Assembly: GCF_003003285.1 (NCBI RefSeq)
Contig: NZ_PVTP01000014.1
Location: 1-64,000 of the forward strand
Direction: 5' to 3'
From: Yoonia maritima
GTDB taxonomy: Bacteria > Pseudomonadota > Alphaproteobacteria > Rhodobacterales > Rhodobacteraceae
DNA length: 64,000 nucleotides
This document shows, piece after piece, positions 29,558 through 38,777 of this stretch. A model generated the notes under the pieces. The model saw nothing but the letters and a program-made list of their open reading frames with translations. It was not told the origin of the DNA and made no database searches. The position numbers and the translations under genes were made by a program. Numbering within the stretch: position 1 is the stretch's first letter; each line of letters begins with the position of its first letter.

Positions 29558-29648
29558 ATTGTATTGACACAATATAGCTAATTGCTATACGTGGATTGAT
29601 ACAAAGTGTTTTTGTGTAGGTCTAGAAAATGATTGTATCCGATACAAT
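29558..29648. promoter_or_regulatory. Operator cluster for the MocR-type regulator
   Basis: Three related sites occur: ATTGTATTGACACAAT (29558-29573, imperfect), ATTGATACAA (29595-29604), and the perfect 17-base palindrome ATTGTATCCGATACAAT (29632-29648). The last covers codons 2-7 of the MocR gene itself. The shared half-site is TTGTATC/GATACAA. This pattern suggests autoregulation and control of the divergent DUF1127 gene. Confidence 0.6.
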
Positions 29649-31053
29649 TTGGCAGCCAAATCTTGCCGAGTCCGGAAAGCCGAAATATCAGGCGCTTGCT
29701 CAGGCGATCCGCGAAGGCGTCACTACTGGTCAGTTATTGCCGGGAGAAAAGCTGCCACCGGTCCGCGATTTGGCTTACCGCGTCAGTGTGACGCCGGGAA
29801 CCGTTGCGCGCGCTTACAAGCTGCTGATTGACGAAGGGCATCTGCACGCAGGTGTCGGTCGTGGCACATTCGTTTCGGAGCCCAAGGTTCAGCCCGTGCG
29901 TAGCCTGCCTTCGGCAGATCGGTTTTTTGATCCAACACTCGACCGTGATGGTCAGGCACATCTTCTTAGCCCAAAAATGCCAGACGTCGGGCAGGGCGAA
30001 ATCATCCGTGCCGCAATGCATGAACTGGCCGATACGACTGCGCCCGACATGTTGTTGCGTTATCCGACCCGCGACACCGATCTCCCTGCGCGAGAGGCCT
30101 TTGCGGGAACTCTCGACCCAAAGCATATTGGCGCGTTTGACATTCATAACATCGTTGCAAGCCATGGTGGCCAGAACGCTATTCTGATGATTTTGCAAAG
30201 TGTGCTGGAGGGCGCTAACCCCGTTATCGCCGTTGATGAACTTAGCTATGGTGGGTTTCGGTCAGCCGGTGTTTTGTGCCGCGCCGAGGTTATCGGTATT
30301 CCGTGGGACGATGATGGCCCGATGGTTGATGCGTTGGAAGTCGCAATTAAAGAGCATAAAATTCAGGTGTTCTGCACCTCTGCCGAGGTATGCAACCCGA
30401 CAGTAAAGCAGACGACCCCAGAACGGCGTGAACAGATTGCTACGCTTGCGCAGGCGTATGGCGTACATATTATTGATGACGACTGCTATCGGTTAATGAA
30501 CACAGAACGTGTTGGTCCAAGTTACCGTGCTCTTTTGCCGGGTTTGGGGTGGTATTTAACGTCACCGTCGAAATCTATCACGGCTTCTTTGCGGATTGGG
30601 TTTGCCGTTGCTCCGAAGGGGTGGAGTAAAGCATTGACGCGCACTGCTACATTTACGTCGTTTGGTGTGACGCGGATTGTAACCGACCTGTATGCTGCGA
30701 TCATTCAGCACCCGGATTTGAATGTGATCGTCGATCGCGTAAAGGCGCGTATCAGCGATGATATTCTCGCAGCGGTTCGGATATTGGACGGTTACGACAT
30801 GCGTTATTCTGAAACAGTTCCGTTTTTATGGCTCGATCTTCCAATGGGCTGGCGCGCAGGCGAGTTCTGTCAGGCGGCAGAAGCTGCGGGTGTTTTGATT
30901 AAATCTGCTGATGATTTTGCGCTGCGTGAAAGCCGTTCAGTGCATGCAGTGCGCATTGCAGTGAATGGTTTGGTTCCGCACGCCCATTTCGTGCAAGCGA
31001 TGGAGCGTTTGCGGGACTTATTGGACCATCCGCCTGAAAGGATTGCAATTTAA
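29629..31053 (+). CDS. MocR-family transcriptional regulator with aminotransferase-like domain
   Basis: The 474-residue protein has a GntR winged helix (residues about 20-85; GVTTGQLLPGEKLPPVRDLA) joined to a fold-I PLP aminotransferase domain (about 120-465), with IIDDDCYRLM and the PLP lysine in SPSKSITASLRIG. MocR proteins sense PLP or amino-acid aldimines; PdxR, GabR and TauR are examples. Residues DTIWQPNL at the start are conserved in relatives, which supports ATG 29629 although an operator palindrome overlaps it. The ligand is not predictable. Confidence 0.9.
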   Translation: MIVSDTIWQPNLAESGKPKYQALAQAIREGVTTGQLLPGEKLPPVRDLAYRVSVTPGTVARAYKLLIDEGHLHAGVGRGTFVSEPKVQPVRSLPSADRFFDPTLDRDGQAHLLSPKMPDVGQGEIIRAAMHELADTTAPDMLLRYPTRDTDLPAREAFAGTLDPKHIGAFDIHNIVASHGGQNAILMILQSVLEGANPVIAVDELSYGGFRSAGVLCRAEVIGIPWDDDGPMVDALEVAIKEHKIQVFCTSAEVCNPTVKQTTPERREQIATLAQAYGVHIIDDDCYRLMNTERVGPSYRALLPGLGWYLTSPSKSITASLRIGFAVAPKGWSKALTRTATFTSFGVTRIVTDLYAAIIQHPDLNVIVDRVKARISDDILAAVRILDGYDMRYSETVPFLWLDLPMGWRAGEFCQAAEAAGVLIKSADDFALRESRSVHAVRIAVNGLVPHAHFVQAMERLRDLLDHPPERIAI

Positions 31054-31094
31054 CTGGGGTAAAATAATACCTAATTTATAAGCCATTGTTTTTT

Positions 31095-31108
31095 AATGAT
31101 TAATCATT
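31095..31108. promoter_or_regulatory. AT-rich palindrome AATGATTAATCATT upstream of rplM
   Basis: This perfect 14-base palindrome lies just upstream of the -35 element of the rplM promoter and downstream of the MocR gene. It lacks a GC stem and U-tract, so it is a better candidate for a protein-binding site than a terminator. No regulator is assigned. Confidence 0.3.
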
Positions 31109-31119
31109 ACTTTGAGTGC

Positions 31120-31147
31120 TTGACTGCGTTTGTAGCCGCTATATAAC
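31120..31147 (+). promoter_or_regulatory. Sigma70-type promoter of rplM-rpsI
   Basis: TTGACT (31120-31125), a 16-base spacer, and TATAAC (31142-31147) lie about 50 bases before the rplM start. The match to the housekeeping consensus is good. Confidence 0.6.
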
Positions 31148-31199
31148 GCCCCAATCCGAATGACTGTGGCCTTGTGCCACCCCAAACTTCTGGTGAGAT

Positions 31200-31661
31200 A
31201 TGAAAACCTTTACCGCTACCCCAGCGGATATCGACAAGAAATGGATCCTGATCGACGCTGAAGGCGTTGTTCTTGGTCGCCTTGCTTCGATCATCGCTAT
31301 GCGCTTGCGCGGCAAGCATAAACCGTCCTTCACTCCACATATGGACATGGGCGACAACGTTATTGTCATCAACTGTGAAAAAGTACAGATGACTGGCAAC
31401 AAGCGTGACGAAAAATACTACTGGCACACTGGTCATCCCGGCGGGATCAAAGAAAAGACCAAAGCCGACATTCTTGAAGGTAAGCACCCAGAGCGCGTCG
31501 TCATGAAAGCTGTTCAGCGCATGTTGCCAGGCGGCAAACTGTCCCGTCAGCAAATGACTCACCTGCGTGTATTCGCTGGTACTGAGCACGGTATGGAAGC
31601 GCAGAAGCCTGAAGTTCTGGACGTTAAGTCTATGAACAAAAAGAACACGAGGACTGCATAA
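31200..31661 (+). CDS. rplM: 50S ribosomal protein L13
   Basis: A 153-residue L13 with [20 protein letters not shown], the [13 protein letters not shown] segment and [20 protein letters not shown]. It is an early-assembling 50S protein. Its stop overlaps the rpsI start (TAATG), the conserved bacterial rplM-rpsI operon, with its own promoter upstream. Confidence 0.97.
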   Translation: MKTFTATPADIDKKWILIDAEGVVLGRLASIIAMRLRGKHKPSFTPHMDMGDNVIVINCEKVQMTGNKRDEKYYWHTGHPGGIKEKTKADILEGKHPERVVMKAVQRMLPGGKLSRQQMTHLRVFAGTEHGMEAQKPEVLDVKSMNKKNTRTA

Positions 31662-32149
31662 TGACTGATCAAGTGAATTCTCTCGAAGAGCTGGGCCAAG
31701 TCGCTGAAGCAGCTGAAGTTGTTGTAGAAGTTGCTGCACCACGTGAGCCAGTTCGTGACGAACTGGGCCGTTCTTATGCAACTGGTAAGCGTAAAGATGC
31801 GGTTGCTCGCGTTTGGATCAAGCCAGGTTCTGGTAAGGTCACAGTGAACGGCAAAGAAATGAACAAATACTTTGCACGTCCGGTTCTGCAGATGATCCTG
31901 CGTCAGCCTTTCCAGGTTGCTGGTGTTGTTGATCAGTTCGACGTCATGGCAACTGTTGCTGGTGGTGGTCTTTCTGGTCAAGCTGGTGCGGTTAAGCACG
32001 GTGTTTCTAAAGCACTGCAGCTGTACGATCCAACACTGCGCGCAGCCTTGAAAGCTGCTGGCTTCCTGACACGCGATAGCCGTGTTGTTGAACGTAAGAA
32101 ATACGGTAAGCGCAAAGCGCGTCGTAGCTTCCAGTTCTCTAAGCGTTAA
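31661..32149 (+). CDS. rpsI: 30S ribosomal protein S9
   Basis: This S9 protein has a short acidic N-terminal extension (residues 1-35) before the core [20 protein letters not shown]. It includes [19 protein letters not shown] and the C-terminal basic tail [17 protein letters not shown], which reaches the P-site tRNA. At 162 residues it has the length seen in alphaproteobacteria. It is followed by a strong terminator. Confidence 0.97.
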   Translation: MTDQVNSLEELGQVAEAAEVVVEVAAPREPVRDELGRSYATGKRKDAVARVWIKPGSGKVTVNGKEMNKYFARPVLQMILRQPFQVAGVVDQFDVMATVAGGGLSGQAGAVKHGVSKALQLYDPTLRAALKAAGFLTRDSRVVERKKYGKRKARRSFQFSKR

Positions 32150-32170
32150 TCGCTGCTACATGTTTTCGAA

Positions 32171-32197
32171 AGGGGCGGTCCAGCGGGCCGCCCTTTT
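32171..32197 (+). terminator. Rho-independent terminator after rpsI
   Basis: GGGGCGGTCC and GGGCCGCCC form a GC-rich stem with a short loop followed by five T. Confidence 0.8.
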
Positions 32198-32252
32198 TGC
32201 ATTGTGTTGGTCCACATTGCATTGCAGGTTTGGCTGCAGAAAAGGAAACCCG

Positions 32253-32879
32253 ATGTATATTCCTGCACATTTCAATGAAACTGATACGGATGCGGTGCAG
32301 GCATTAATAACCGAGTTTCCATTGGCGACTTTGGTGGCGCACACGGATCAAGGTTTGGTTGCGAACCATTTTCCATTGATGGCGGTCGGTAAAGATCGAT
32401 TGGTGGGCCATTTGGCCTTAGCGAATGACTTACATCGTTTTCTGCCAAGTGGATCAGATATTATGGCTATATTTCAATCGGATGACGCCTATATCTCACC
32501 TAATTGGTATCCATCAAAAGCCGAGCATCACAAGGTTGTTCCAACATGGAATTACCAAACAGTTCATATCCACGGCAAGATTACGTTCCAGCACGACGAC
32601 AAATCCAAAATCGCCGCTGTCGGTCGTTTGACCCAAAAACATGAGCGCGACGCAAATGGTGCTGAAGCTTGGAAGATGTCGGACGCGCCAAAGGAATTCA
32701 TGGCGGGCATGTTAGACAATATAGTCGCGTTTGAGATCGAGGTTACCAAAGTCTTAGCCAAATCGAAGCTAAGCCAAAATAGATCGTCCGATGACATTGA
32801 AAGCGTCGCATCGCAGTTAAATACGGCCGGCAAAGTTAGGCTAAGCCGCAAAATGCAGCCAGCTGACAAACAAGCATAA
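32253..32879 (+). CDS. FMN-binding negative transcriptional regulator-like protein (PaiB family)
   Basis: A 208-residue protein of the PaiB family, a flavin-reductase-like split barrel: MYIPAHFNETD at the start, LVANHFPLMA, YISPNWYPSKAEHHKVVPTW, and NYQTVHIHGKI. Start ATG 32253 follows AAAGGAAA. In Bacillus, PaiB works with the spermidine acetyltransferase PaiA and affects protease genes; direct DNA binding in this family is not well supported. It precedes a polyamine-type ABC transporter by 94 bases on the same strand. Confidence 0.88.
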   Translation: MYIPAHFNETDTDAVQALITEFPLATLVAHTDQGLVANHFPLMAVGKDRLVGHLALANDLHRFLPSGSDIMAIFQSDDAYISPNWYPSKAEHHKVVPTWNYQTVHIHGKITFQHDDKSKIAAVGRLTQKHERDANGAEAWKMSDAPKEFMAGMLDNIVAFEIEVTKVLAKSKLSQNRSSDDIESVASQLNTAGKVRLSRKMQPADKQA

Positions 32880-32973
32880 ATTCTGCACGTTTTGTCCGGT
32901 GATCTGTAAAGCCGGTGGCTAGATTTCATTTTGGATATTGATCTTTTCCGTGCTTCAGTGAAAGCATCGGTCC

Positions 32974-33846
32974 ATGCTGAGTAAATTCCTCTCTTCTGAA
33001 AACGGTCGCGGGCTTTTGATGGTGAGCCCGCCATTTCTTTACGCCTTGTTGCTTATGGCGTTCCCATTGATCGCGATCTTCTTGTTCAGCTTTTGGACGC
33101 AAGATTTTATGACGCTGGACACGACATTCACGTTGAATAACTACCGCGAAATAGCCGAAAAGCCGATTTATGGCGCACTGCTACAGCGGTCACTGTTCGT
33201 GTCGGCGTCGGTCACGGCTGTGACCGTGTTGCTGGCCTTTCCGGTGGCATATTTCCTGTCTTTCCATGTGCGTCCAGATCGCAAGTCGCTCTGGCTGTTC
33301 CTGATCACGATTCCCTTTTGGACGTCCTATTTGATCCGGGTTTTTCTTTGGAAAGTCATCTTGGGCTATAATGGCGTGATCAACACTGGGCTGATCAATG
33401 TGGGGCTGATTGACGAACCACTGACGTTCATTCTGTATAACGTGAATGCTGTGATCATCACGCTTGCGCACGCATTTGCCCCGTTTGCGATCCTGCCCAT
33501 TTTCGTGGCGCTTGAAAAAATCGACCGCTCGCTGCTTGAGGCTTCGCAAGATCTTGGTGAAAGCAAATTCATGACGTTTATGCGTATCACGCTACCACTG
33601 GCGATGCCGGGTGTGGTTGGTGCAGTGTTGATCGTCTTTATCCCGACCATCGGGGATTACGTAACACCAGAACTGATGGGTGGTGCTGGTGGTAAGCTGA
33701 TTGCGAATATGATCCAGACGCAGTTTTTGGCACTGAATAACGCGCCACTCGGCGCCGCGCTGGCTATTGTCGCAATGTTGTGTGTCACAGCGATCAGTCT
33801 GACCTTTGTGTTAATCAACCGTCGCTGGCTAAAGGGGCGTTCATGA
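32974..33846 (+). CDS. ABC transporter permease, polyamine type (PotB-like), orphan system
   Basis: This 290-residue inner-membrane permease has about six helices and the coupling motif EASQDLGESKFMTFMRITLP. FWTSYLIRVFLWKVILGYNG is typical of spermidine/putrescine permeases. Its stop overlaps the start of the second permease gene (ATGA). No binding-protein gene flanks this three-gene operon, unlike the other ABC system in the window. Confidence 0.9.
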   Translation: MLSKFLSSENGRGLLMVSPPFLYALLLMAFPLIAIFLFSFWTQDFMTLDTTFTLNNYREIAEKPIYGALLQRSLFVSASVTAVTVLLAFPVAYFLSFHVRPDRKSLWLFLITIPFWTSYLIRVFLWKVILGYNGVINTGLINVGLIDEPLTFILYNVNAVIITLAHAFAPFAILPIFVALEKIDRSLLEASQDLGESKFMTFMRITLPLAMPGVVGAVLIVFIPTIGDYVTPELMGGAGGKLIANMIQTQFLALNNAPLGAALAIVAMLCVTAISLTFVLINRRWLKGRS

Positions 33847-34643
33847 GCCTTCGTATCTATGCCATCGCTTATCTGATCTTTCTTTATGCGCCCATCGTCT
33901 TGCTGCCGATCTTTGCGTTCAACGACGCAACGATTATTGCGTTTCCGCTAAGTGGCTTTACGACCGATTGGTTCACAGAACTGGCAAGCAACAAATCCCT
34001 TCATGCAGCAGTTAAGAATTCGCTGTTCATCGCATTGGTGTCGGCGGTGACGTCAACAATTCTGGGTGTTTGTGCCGCGCGGGCAGGGGCAATGCATCGC
34101 TTTCGATTCAAGGCGGGGATCATGGGCTTCATCATGTTGCCATTGGTTTTGCCCGAAATTATCGTTGCCGTGTCATTGCTGGTTGTTGTGGTGCAAATCC
34201 TTGATCTGGGCCTGTCGAATTGGACGATCATCGCGGCGCACGTGCTGATCTGTACGCCATTTTGTATCGCAATCCTAAATGGCGCGTTCCAAAACCTTGA
34301 CCCCGCAATGGAAGAAGCAGCTATGGACCTTGGCGAAAGCCGGTTTTCCGCGTTCCGCCTAGTGACCTTGCCGCTCGTGATGCCAGGGATCATTTCGTCG
34401 ATGCTGATTGCGTTCACGATCTCGCTGGATGAATTCATCATCGCATTCTTCTTATCCGGGTCCAGCCCGACGATGCCCGTCTATATCTGGGGCTTGCTAC
34501 GCTTTCCTGCATCATTGCCGGTCGTGATGGCGCTTGGAACGATCTTGGTGGCCTTGTCCATCGTGCTTTTGACTATTGCAGAGCTTTTGCGCCGCCGGGG
34601 ATTGGCCCGCGCAGGTGTGAAAGACGAAGGGGGCTTTCTGTGA
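33843..34643 (+). CDS. ABC transporter permease, polyamine type (PotC-like)
   Basis: A 266-residue permease with about six helices and coupling motif EEAAMDLGESRFSAFRLVTL; ISLDEFIIAFFLSGSSPTMP is typical of PotC/PotI. ATG 33843 overlaps the upstream stop, and its own stop overlaps the GTG start of the ATPase gene (GTGA). Confidence 0.9.
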   Translation: MSLRIYAIAYLIFLYAPIVLLPIFAFNDATIIAFPLSGFTTDWFTELASNKSLHAAVKNSLFIALVSAVTSTILGVCAARAGAMHRFRFKAGIMGFIMLPLVLPEIIVAVSLLVVVVQILDLGLSNWTIIAAHVLICTPFCIAILNGAFQNLDPAMEEAAMDLGESRFSAFRLVTLPLVMPGIISSMLIAFTISLDEFIIAFFLSGSSPTMPVYIWGLLRFPASLPVVMALGTILVALSIVLLTIAELLRRRGLARAGVKDEGGFL

Positions 34644-35725
34644 CCGCTTTGATCACGCTTACGGGCGTTAACAAATACTACGCCGATTACCACGCGTTGC
34701 GTGATATCAACCTGACCATCAATACCGGAGAGTTCTTTTCCCTGCTAGGGCCTTCGGGCTGCGGTAAGACCACGCTACTCCGCACTATTGCAGGTTTTGA
34801 AAGCGTCTCGGACGGTGTTGTGATGATTGGTGGAAAGGACATGGCAGATGTTCCCGCCAACCTGCGCCCCACAAATATGGTGTTTCAGTCTTATGCGATT
34901 TTCCCGCATTTGACTGTGGCCGAAAACGTGGCCTTTGGGCTTCGGAAATCTGAAGACCTTGATAAGCCAACAAAGGCCAAGATGGTCGAGGAAGCGCTAA
35001 CGATGGTTGGTCTTGCTGGCTATGGTAACCGCGCGGCACACGCGTTGTCAGGTGGGCAGCGGCAGCGGGTAGCACTGGCGCGCGCCCTGATCTTGAAACC
35101 TAAGGTGTTGTTGCTGGACGAGCCGCTTTCAGCCTTGGATAAAAAGATGCGCGAACAGATGCAGGTCGAATTGATCCGGCTGCAGCGTCAGGTCGGGATC
35201 ACCTTTATTCTGGTCACCCATGACCAAGAAGAAGCGCTGGTTATGTCTGACCGTATCGCAGTCATGTTCGAAGGAGAGATTGGGCAGCTGGCCGACCCGG
35301 AAACGCTTTACCGTCGTCCAAATTCGCGTCGCGTAGCAAGTTTTATAGGTAAAATGAATTTCTTAGATGCTGAAGTTAAAGCGGTAGTTGAGGAGATCGA
35401 CGTGACGGTTCAGGGGCTAGGCCGTCTGAAAATATCGGCGGAACAAGCACCTGAAGAAGTTTCGGTTGGTCCTGCAGTTGCGGGTATTCGCCCCGAGACA
35501 TTGGGTATTCTGTTTGAAGGCGAAACCACTGATCGTAAGTTGGTCGATGGCGTCGTGGATGAGGTCGTCTATTACGGTGACATGACCTATTATGACGTCC
35601 GAGTAGATGGTGTCGCGCAACCGTTGAATATTGCAATGAAAAACCTGATCGGGCGCCCCGTATTAGATGTTGGCGCCAAGACGCGTGTGATCTGGGATGA
35701 ACGGTCTTTGGTTTTGTTGAAATAA
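34640..35725 (+). CDS. ABC transporter ATP-binding protein, polyamine type (PotA-like)
   Basis: This 361-residue ATPase starts at GTG 34640. Walker A is GPSGCGKTT, the signature LSGGQRQR, and Walker B VLLLDEP followed by SALDKKMREQMQVEL. A TOBE domain occupies about residues 280-360 (VAGIRPETLGILFEGE; VVYYGDMTYYDVRV). It completes a permease-permease-ATPase operon that lacks a binding protein; that component must come from another locus. Confidence 0.9.
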   Translation: MTALITLTGVNKYYADYHALRDINLTINTGEFFSLLGPSGCGKTTLLRTIAGFESVSDGVVMIGGKDMADVPANLRPTNMVFQSYAIFPHLTVAENVAFGLRKSEDLDKPTKAKMVEEALTMVGLAGYGNRAAHALSGGQRQRVALARALILKPKVLLLDEPLSALDKKMREQMQVELIRLQRQVGITFILVTHDQEEALVMSDRIAVMFEGEIGQLADPETLYRRPNSRRVASFIGKMNFLDAEVKAVVEEIDVTVQGLGRLKISAEQAPEEVSVGPAVAGIRPETLGILFEGETTDRKLVDGVVDEVVYYGDMTYYDVRVDGVAQPLNIAMKNLIGRPVLDVGAKTRVIWDERSLVLLK

Positions 35726-35728
35726 CGG

Positions 35729-36247
35729 TCAGTCGATCACAAACGCATAACGGATCGCGATTGTCTCTAGTCCTGGGTTCAAATTTTGGGTGTCGCCATT
35801 TGACCGATGGTCATAAAGCAGCGCCAGTGTTCCACCGTTGTCGAACCTATAGCCAAGCCCCAAGGCCGACCGAAAATGCAGGCTGCCCCCCAGATCGGGC
35901 CCGTTTCCACGTGCATAGAGGCCGGGCATCAACGATGTTTCCAAAAACAGGGGGCCTGCGATCATGTCTTGGCTTGTCCACTTGAAGCCCGCGCCAACCC
36001 AAAGCCCGTTTTCATCCGTAAGTGACGCACCAATCGTTGGCTGAAACGGGCCGAACTGACGCGGCATATCATAGTCAAAGTAGACTTCTTCGCTTTGCTG
36101 TTCTTCTTGAAACAGTACTTGTCCACCTTGCAAAGAGATACGCGCAGTGGCGTCGTATTCTTGCAAGCAACGACCGGCCTTGCAGTCGTTTAATCCCATA
36201 TCTGACAGGCTAGTGATGAGGAAAATTAGTGCTAAAGAACCGTCCAT
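35729..36247 (-). CDS. Acyloxyacyl hydrolase-like outer-membrane protein (PagL lipid A deacylase family)
   Basis: The 172-residue protein is predicted to be a small beta barrel that removes the 3-O acyl chain from lipid A. The PagL active-site pattern is visible near the C terminus: YDHRSNGD (His147, Ser149) with NPGLE (Glu161), followed by a terminal aromatic strand (AIRYAFVID). The N terminus is short and only weakly signal-like, so the true start is uncertain. It lies eight bases after a TetR gene on the same strand. Confidence 0.75.
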   Translation of the reverse strand: MDGSLALIFLITSLSDMGLNDCKAGRCLQEYDATARISLQGGQVLFQEEQQSEEVYFDYDMPRQFGPFQPTIGASLTDENGLWVGAGFKWTSQDMIAGPLFLETSLMPGLYARGNGPDLGGSLHFRSALGLGYRFDNGGTLALLYDHRSNGDTQNLNPGLETIAIRYAFVID

Positions 36248-36255
36248 TGTCGTCC

Positions 36256-36873
36256 CTAATTATCTGCGTCAAGCAGCCCAAGGCCGCGTAAGTAAATACC
36301 GATTCCGCTTTCAAGCAGGTCTTCAGGTGCAAAGGGGCTTTTGGTGCCAGGGCTGCCACGCGCGAATAATTCAACTACGCCATGTGATAGTGCCCAGATA
36401 TGTGCGCTAAACATTTGCGGCGGTGGGCGACGGTCGGCAGGGATGTGCTGGCTTAGTTCCTCGGCGGCTTTTTCCAAAACGCCCATCGCACGGGTCGCGA
36501 CGGCATTCAGTTCCGGTGAACGGTTCATCGAAATGCCAGATTCAAACATAGCAATGTAGTGCCCTGGATGATCGCGAGCAAAGGTAAGATAGGCGCGACC
36601 GGTCGCCTCAAACGCGGCGAGTGCGGACGGTTGGCCGCTGCTATATGCAACATCCATTGCATCCCCGAACATTTCGTACCCTTGATGGGCAGCCGCGGCG
36701 ATCAAGTCTTCGCGACCTTCAAAGTGACGGTAGACGGCTGCCGGGGTTACACCTGCCTCGCGCGCGGCCTCTGATAGGGTGAAACCTGTGGGACCACGTT
36801 TTTCGATGAGCGTCAGGCAGCCGCTTATCAATGCTTGGCGTAAGTTGCCGTGATGATAACCGCGTTTAGACAT
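36256..36873 (-). CDS. TetR family transcriptional regulator
   Basis: The N-terminal TetR helix-turn-helix is clear ([20 protein letters not shown], then FEGREDLI), and the C-terminal domain is of the TetR_C_33/WHG type ([16 protein letters not shown]). ATG 36873 ([16 protein letters not shown]) is preferred to the in-frame start at 36900, as it is the usual N terminus of this group; it overlaps the ppk2 end by eight bases. It probably regulates its own operon, perhaps with the following PagL-like gene. Confidence 0.88.
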   Translation of the reverse strand: MSKRGYHHGNLRQALISGCLTLIEKRGPTGFTLSEAAREAGVTPAAVYRHFEGREDLIAAAAHQGYEMFGDAMDVAYSSGQPSALAAFEATGRAYLTFARDHPGHYIAMFESGISMNRSPELNAVATRAMGVLEKAAEELSQHIPADRRPPPQMFSAHIWALSHGVVELFARGSPGTKSPFAPEDLLESGIGIYLRGLGLLDADN

Positions 36874-37735
36874 TCCAGAGGTCCGGGCCTCCTGCGACAT
36901 TCGGGTCGACCCTGCCCAGCGCCTTTGCGTCTTTGTTGGTATAATCCAACTGGGTCAAAATACTGCGGATCGCATTGACCCGAGCACGTCTTTTATCGTC
37001 AGACCGTACGATGGTCCAAGGTGCGATATCTGTATGTGTACGATCCAATGTTTCATCAATCGCATCGCTATACGCGTCCCATTTCGCCAACCCTTTGACA
37101 TCGATTGAGCTGAGCTTCCACTGCTTTAGCGGGTCTTTTTCGCGATCAAGAAAACGCTTTAACTGCGTTGCCTGCCCAACGTTCAGCCAAATTTTAAAGA
37201 TTTTTATACCTTCGCCGACAAGCATTTGTTCAAATGCCGGTACTTGATGGAACCAGCGTTCGCGCTGTTCGGGCGTGCAAAATCCAAACACATGTTCTAC
37301 GACACCTCGGTTATACCAACTGCGGTCAAAGATTGTGATCTGCCCTTTATGTGGCAGATGTGCGATATAGCGCTGGAAATACCACTGTGCGGCCTCAACA
37401 TCGGTGGGTTTAGCAAGTGCTACAACGCTGGCCACACGCGGATTGAGGTTTTCACGCAAGCGTTTGATCGTGCCACCTTTGCCGGCCGCGTCACGTCCTT
37501 CAAATACGATGGCGATGCGCTGGCCCGTATCACGAACCCACGCCTGCATCCGTACTAACTCGATCTGAAGTGCGGCAAGCGCGTCTTCATATTCGTCTTT
37601 GTCCCAGCGTTTGTCGTAGGGGTAATCGGGGTTTAAAATATCAGATTTGCCAGCGGTTTTGATCGCTGCGCGCACGTCATCTGGCGCGCCGTCACGATAG
37701 AACTGGCTGATGCCGCCATCAAAGGGCAAATCCAT
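36866..37735 (-). CDS. ppk2: Polyphosphate kinase 2
   Basis: PPK2 uses polyphosphate to phosphorylate nucleoside diphosphates or monophosphates. The 289-residue single-domain protein has Walker [16 protein letters not shown], the lid-region segment [14 protein letters not shown], and Walker [18 protein letters not shown]. Its length is that of one-domain class I enzymes. The stop lies within the TetR gene start, so the two are co-transcribed. Confidence 0.94.
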   Translation of the reverse strand: MDLPFDGGISQFYRDGAPDDVRAAIKTAGKSDILNPDYPYDKRWDKDEYEDALAALQIELVRMQAWVRDTGQRIAIVFEGRDAAGKGGTIKRLRENLNPRVASVVALAKPTDVEAAQWYFQRYIAHLPHKGQITIFDRSWYNRGVVEHVFGFCTPEQRERWFHQVPAFEQMLVGEGIKIFKIWLNVGQATQLKRFLDREKDPLKQWKLSSIDVKGLAKWDAYSDAIDETLDRTHTDIAPWTIVRSDDKRRARVNAIRSILTQLDYTNKDAKALGRVDPNVAGGPDLWNV

Positions 37736-37784
37736 GATGTGTCTCCCGATATTTCTTCTGCCCTACTATGGGCTTAAGCGCAGC

Positions 37785-38777
37785 CTAGTGCAATCCGGCC
37801 CGCGCTGCTGCGCGGTCGATTGCTGCGATGATCGCGTCAGGATTGGTTTGTTGCGGCATATGTCCGACGCCGTCCAGCCGTGTCAGATTTGCTGATGGCA
37901 CGATCTTAATGACCTCTTCTGCATGGATGTGCAGCGGAACAGTTGTATCAGCGGTGCCGTGCACGATTTCAATCGGAAGGGTGAGCTCGGGGTAGCGCTG
38001 TGAAAGGGTCACAACATGCGGACGTAGGGTGTTCACTTGTCTAACATTGGCGCGAAAACTGTCAGGGCGCAGGGTGAGCCCAGCACCGATGTAATCTGCA
38101 TATCCAACCGGCGCTGTTTGGGGGGCAAAGGTTGCTTCGATCCGGTTATTCACAACGCCACGGGGAACGAGCGCGGAAATCATAGGTACGGTAATTGCGC
38201 CACCAAATGCACTGCCGTTGATTGTGTAATATGGATCAAGCTTACCAGGCCAAGGCATGGTCACACCCGCCATCGATACGATACCACGGGCATTCACGGT
38301 ACTTGGCGTGTCTAGCCCTTCGACGGCCCACGCATATGTTACGATCCCGCCATAACTGTGCCCTGCAACAATTGGGTGTTCGATCCCAAGCATTTCAGAT
38401 GCGATCCGCAACATACGTGCTTGGTCTTGGGGGCTATCGCCTGTGGTGGCTGTCGGCGCTGTGGAAATTCCGGGGACTTGATCGGTGTATCCAAGCCCCG
38501 GACGATCAAACGCGGTCACAGTATACCGGTCGGTAAGCTGATCCATCAGTGAGAAGGTGAAATCACGTAAGTTGCCACCTGCGCCATGTAGCAAAATCAG
38601 GTGTGGGCCTTGGCCCGATTGCACATAGTGAACCCGTCGCCCCTCAACGCTCACGAAATCCCCCAACGGAGGGTAGCTTTGTTCAGCCTTCGTCGCGCGG
38701 TTTTGCGCGCCGCAACCGGTAAGCACTGCGCCAAATCCCAGTGCCAACGTAGCAAGTTTAAGCGTTTTGCGTCCCAA
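37785..38777 (-). CDS. Alpha/beta hydrolase lipoprotein
   Basis: This is an alpha/beta hydrolase with the oxyanion region [14 protein letters not shown], nucleophile elbow GHSYGG, an acid in [10 protein letters not shown] and catalytic histidine in DGVGHMPQ. Starting at TTG 38777 gives a good lipoprotein signal ([22 protein letters not shown]) with lipobox LTGC; TTG 38792 is an alternative. The open frame extends to 38888, but the extra residues spoil the signal. The start lies inside the 3' end of metA in another frame. The enzyme is probably anchored in the inner or outer membrane; its substrate is unknown. Confidence 0.75.
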   Translation of the reverse strand: MGRKTLKLATLALGFGAVLTGCGAQNRATKAEQSYPPLGDFVSVEGRRVHYVQSGQGPHLILLHGAGGNLRDFTFSLMDQLTDRYTVTAFDRPGLGYTDQVPGISTAPTATTGDSPQDQARMLRIASEMLGIEHPIVAGHSYGGIVTYAWAVEGLDTPSTVNARGIVSMAGVTMPWPGKLDPYYTINGSAFGGAITVPMISALVPRGVVNNRIEATFAPQTAPVGYADYIGAGLTLRPDSFRANVRQVNTLRPHVVTLSQRYPELTLPIEIVHGTADTTVPLHIHAEEVIKIVPSANLTRLDGVGHMPQQTNPDAIIAAIDRAAARAGLH

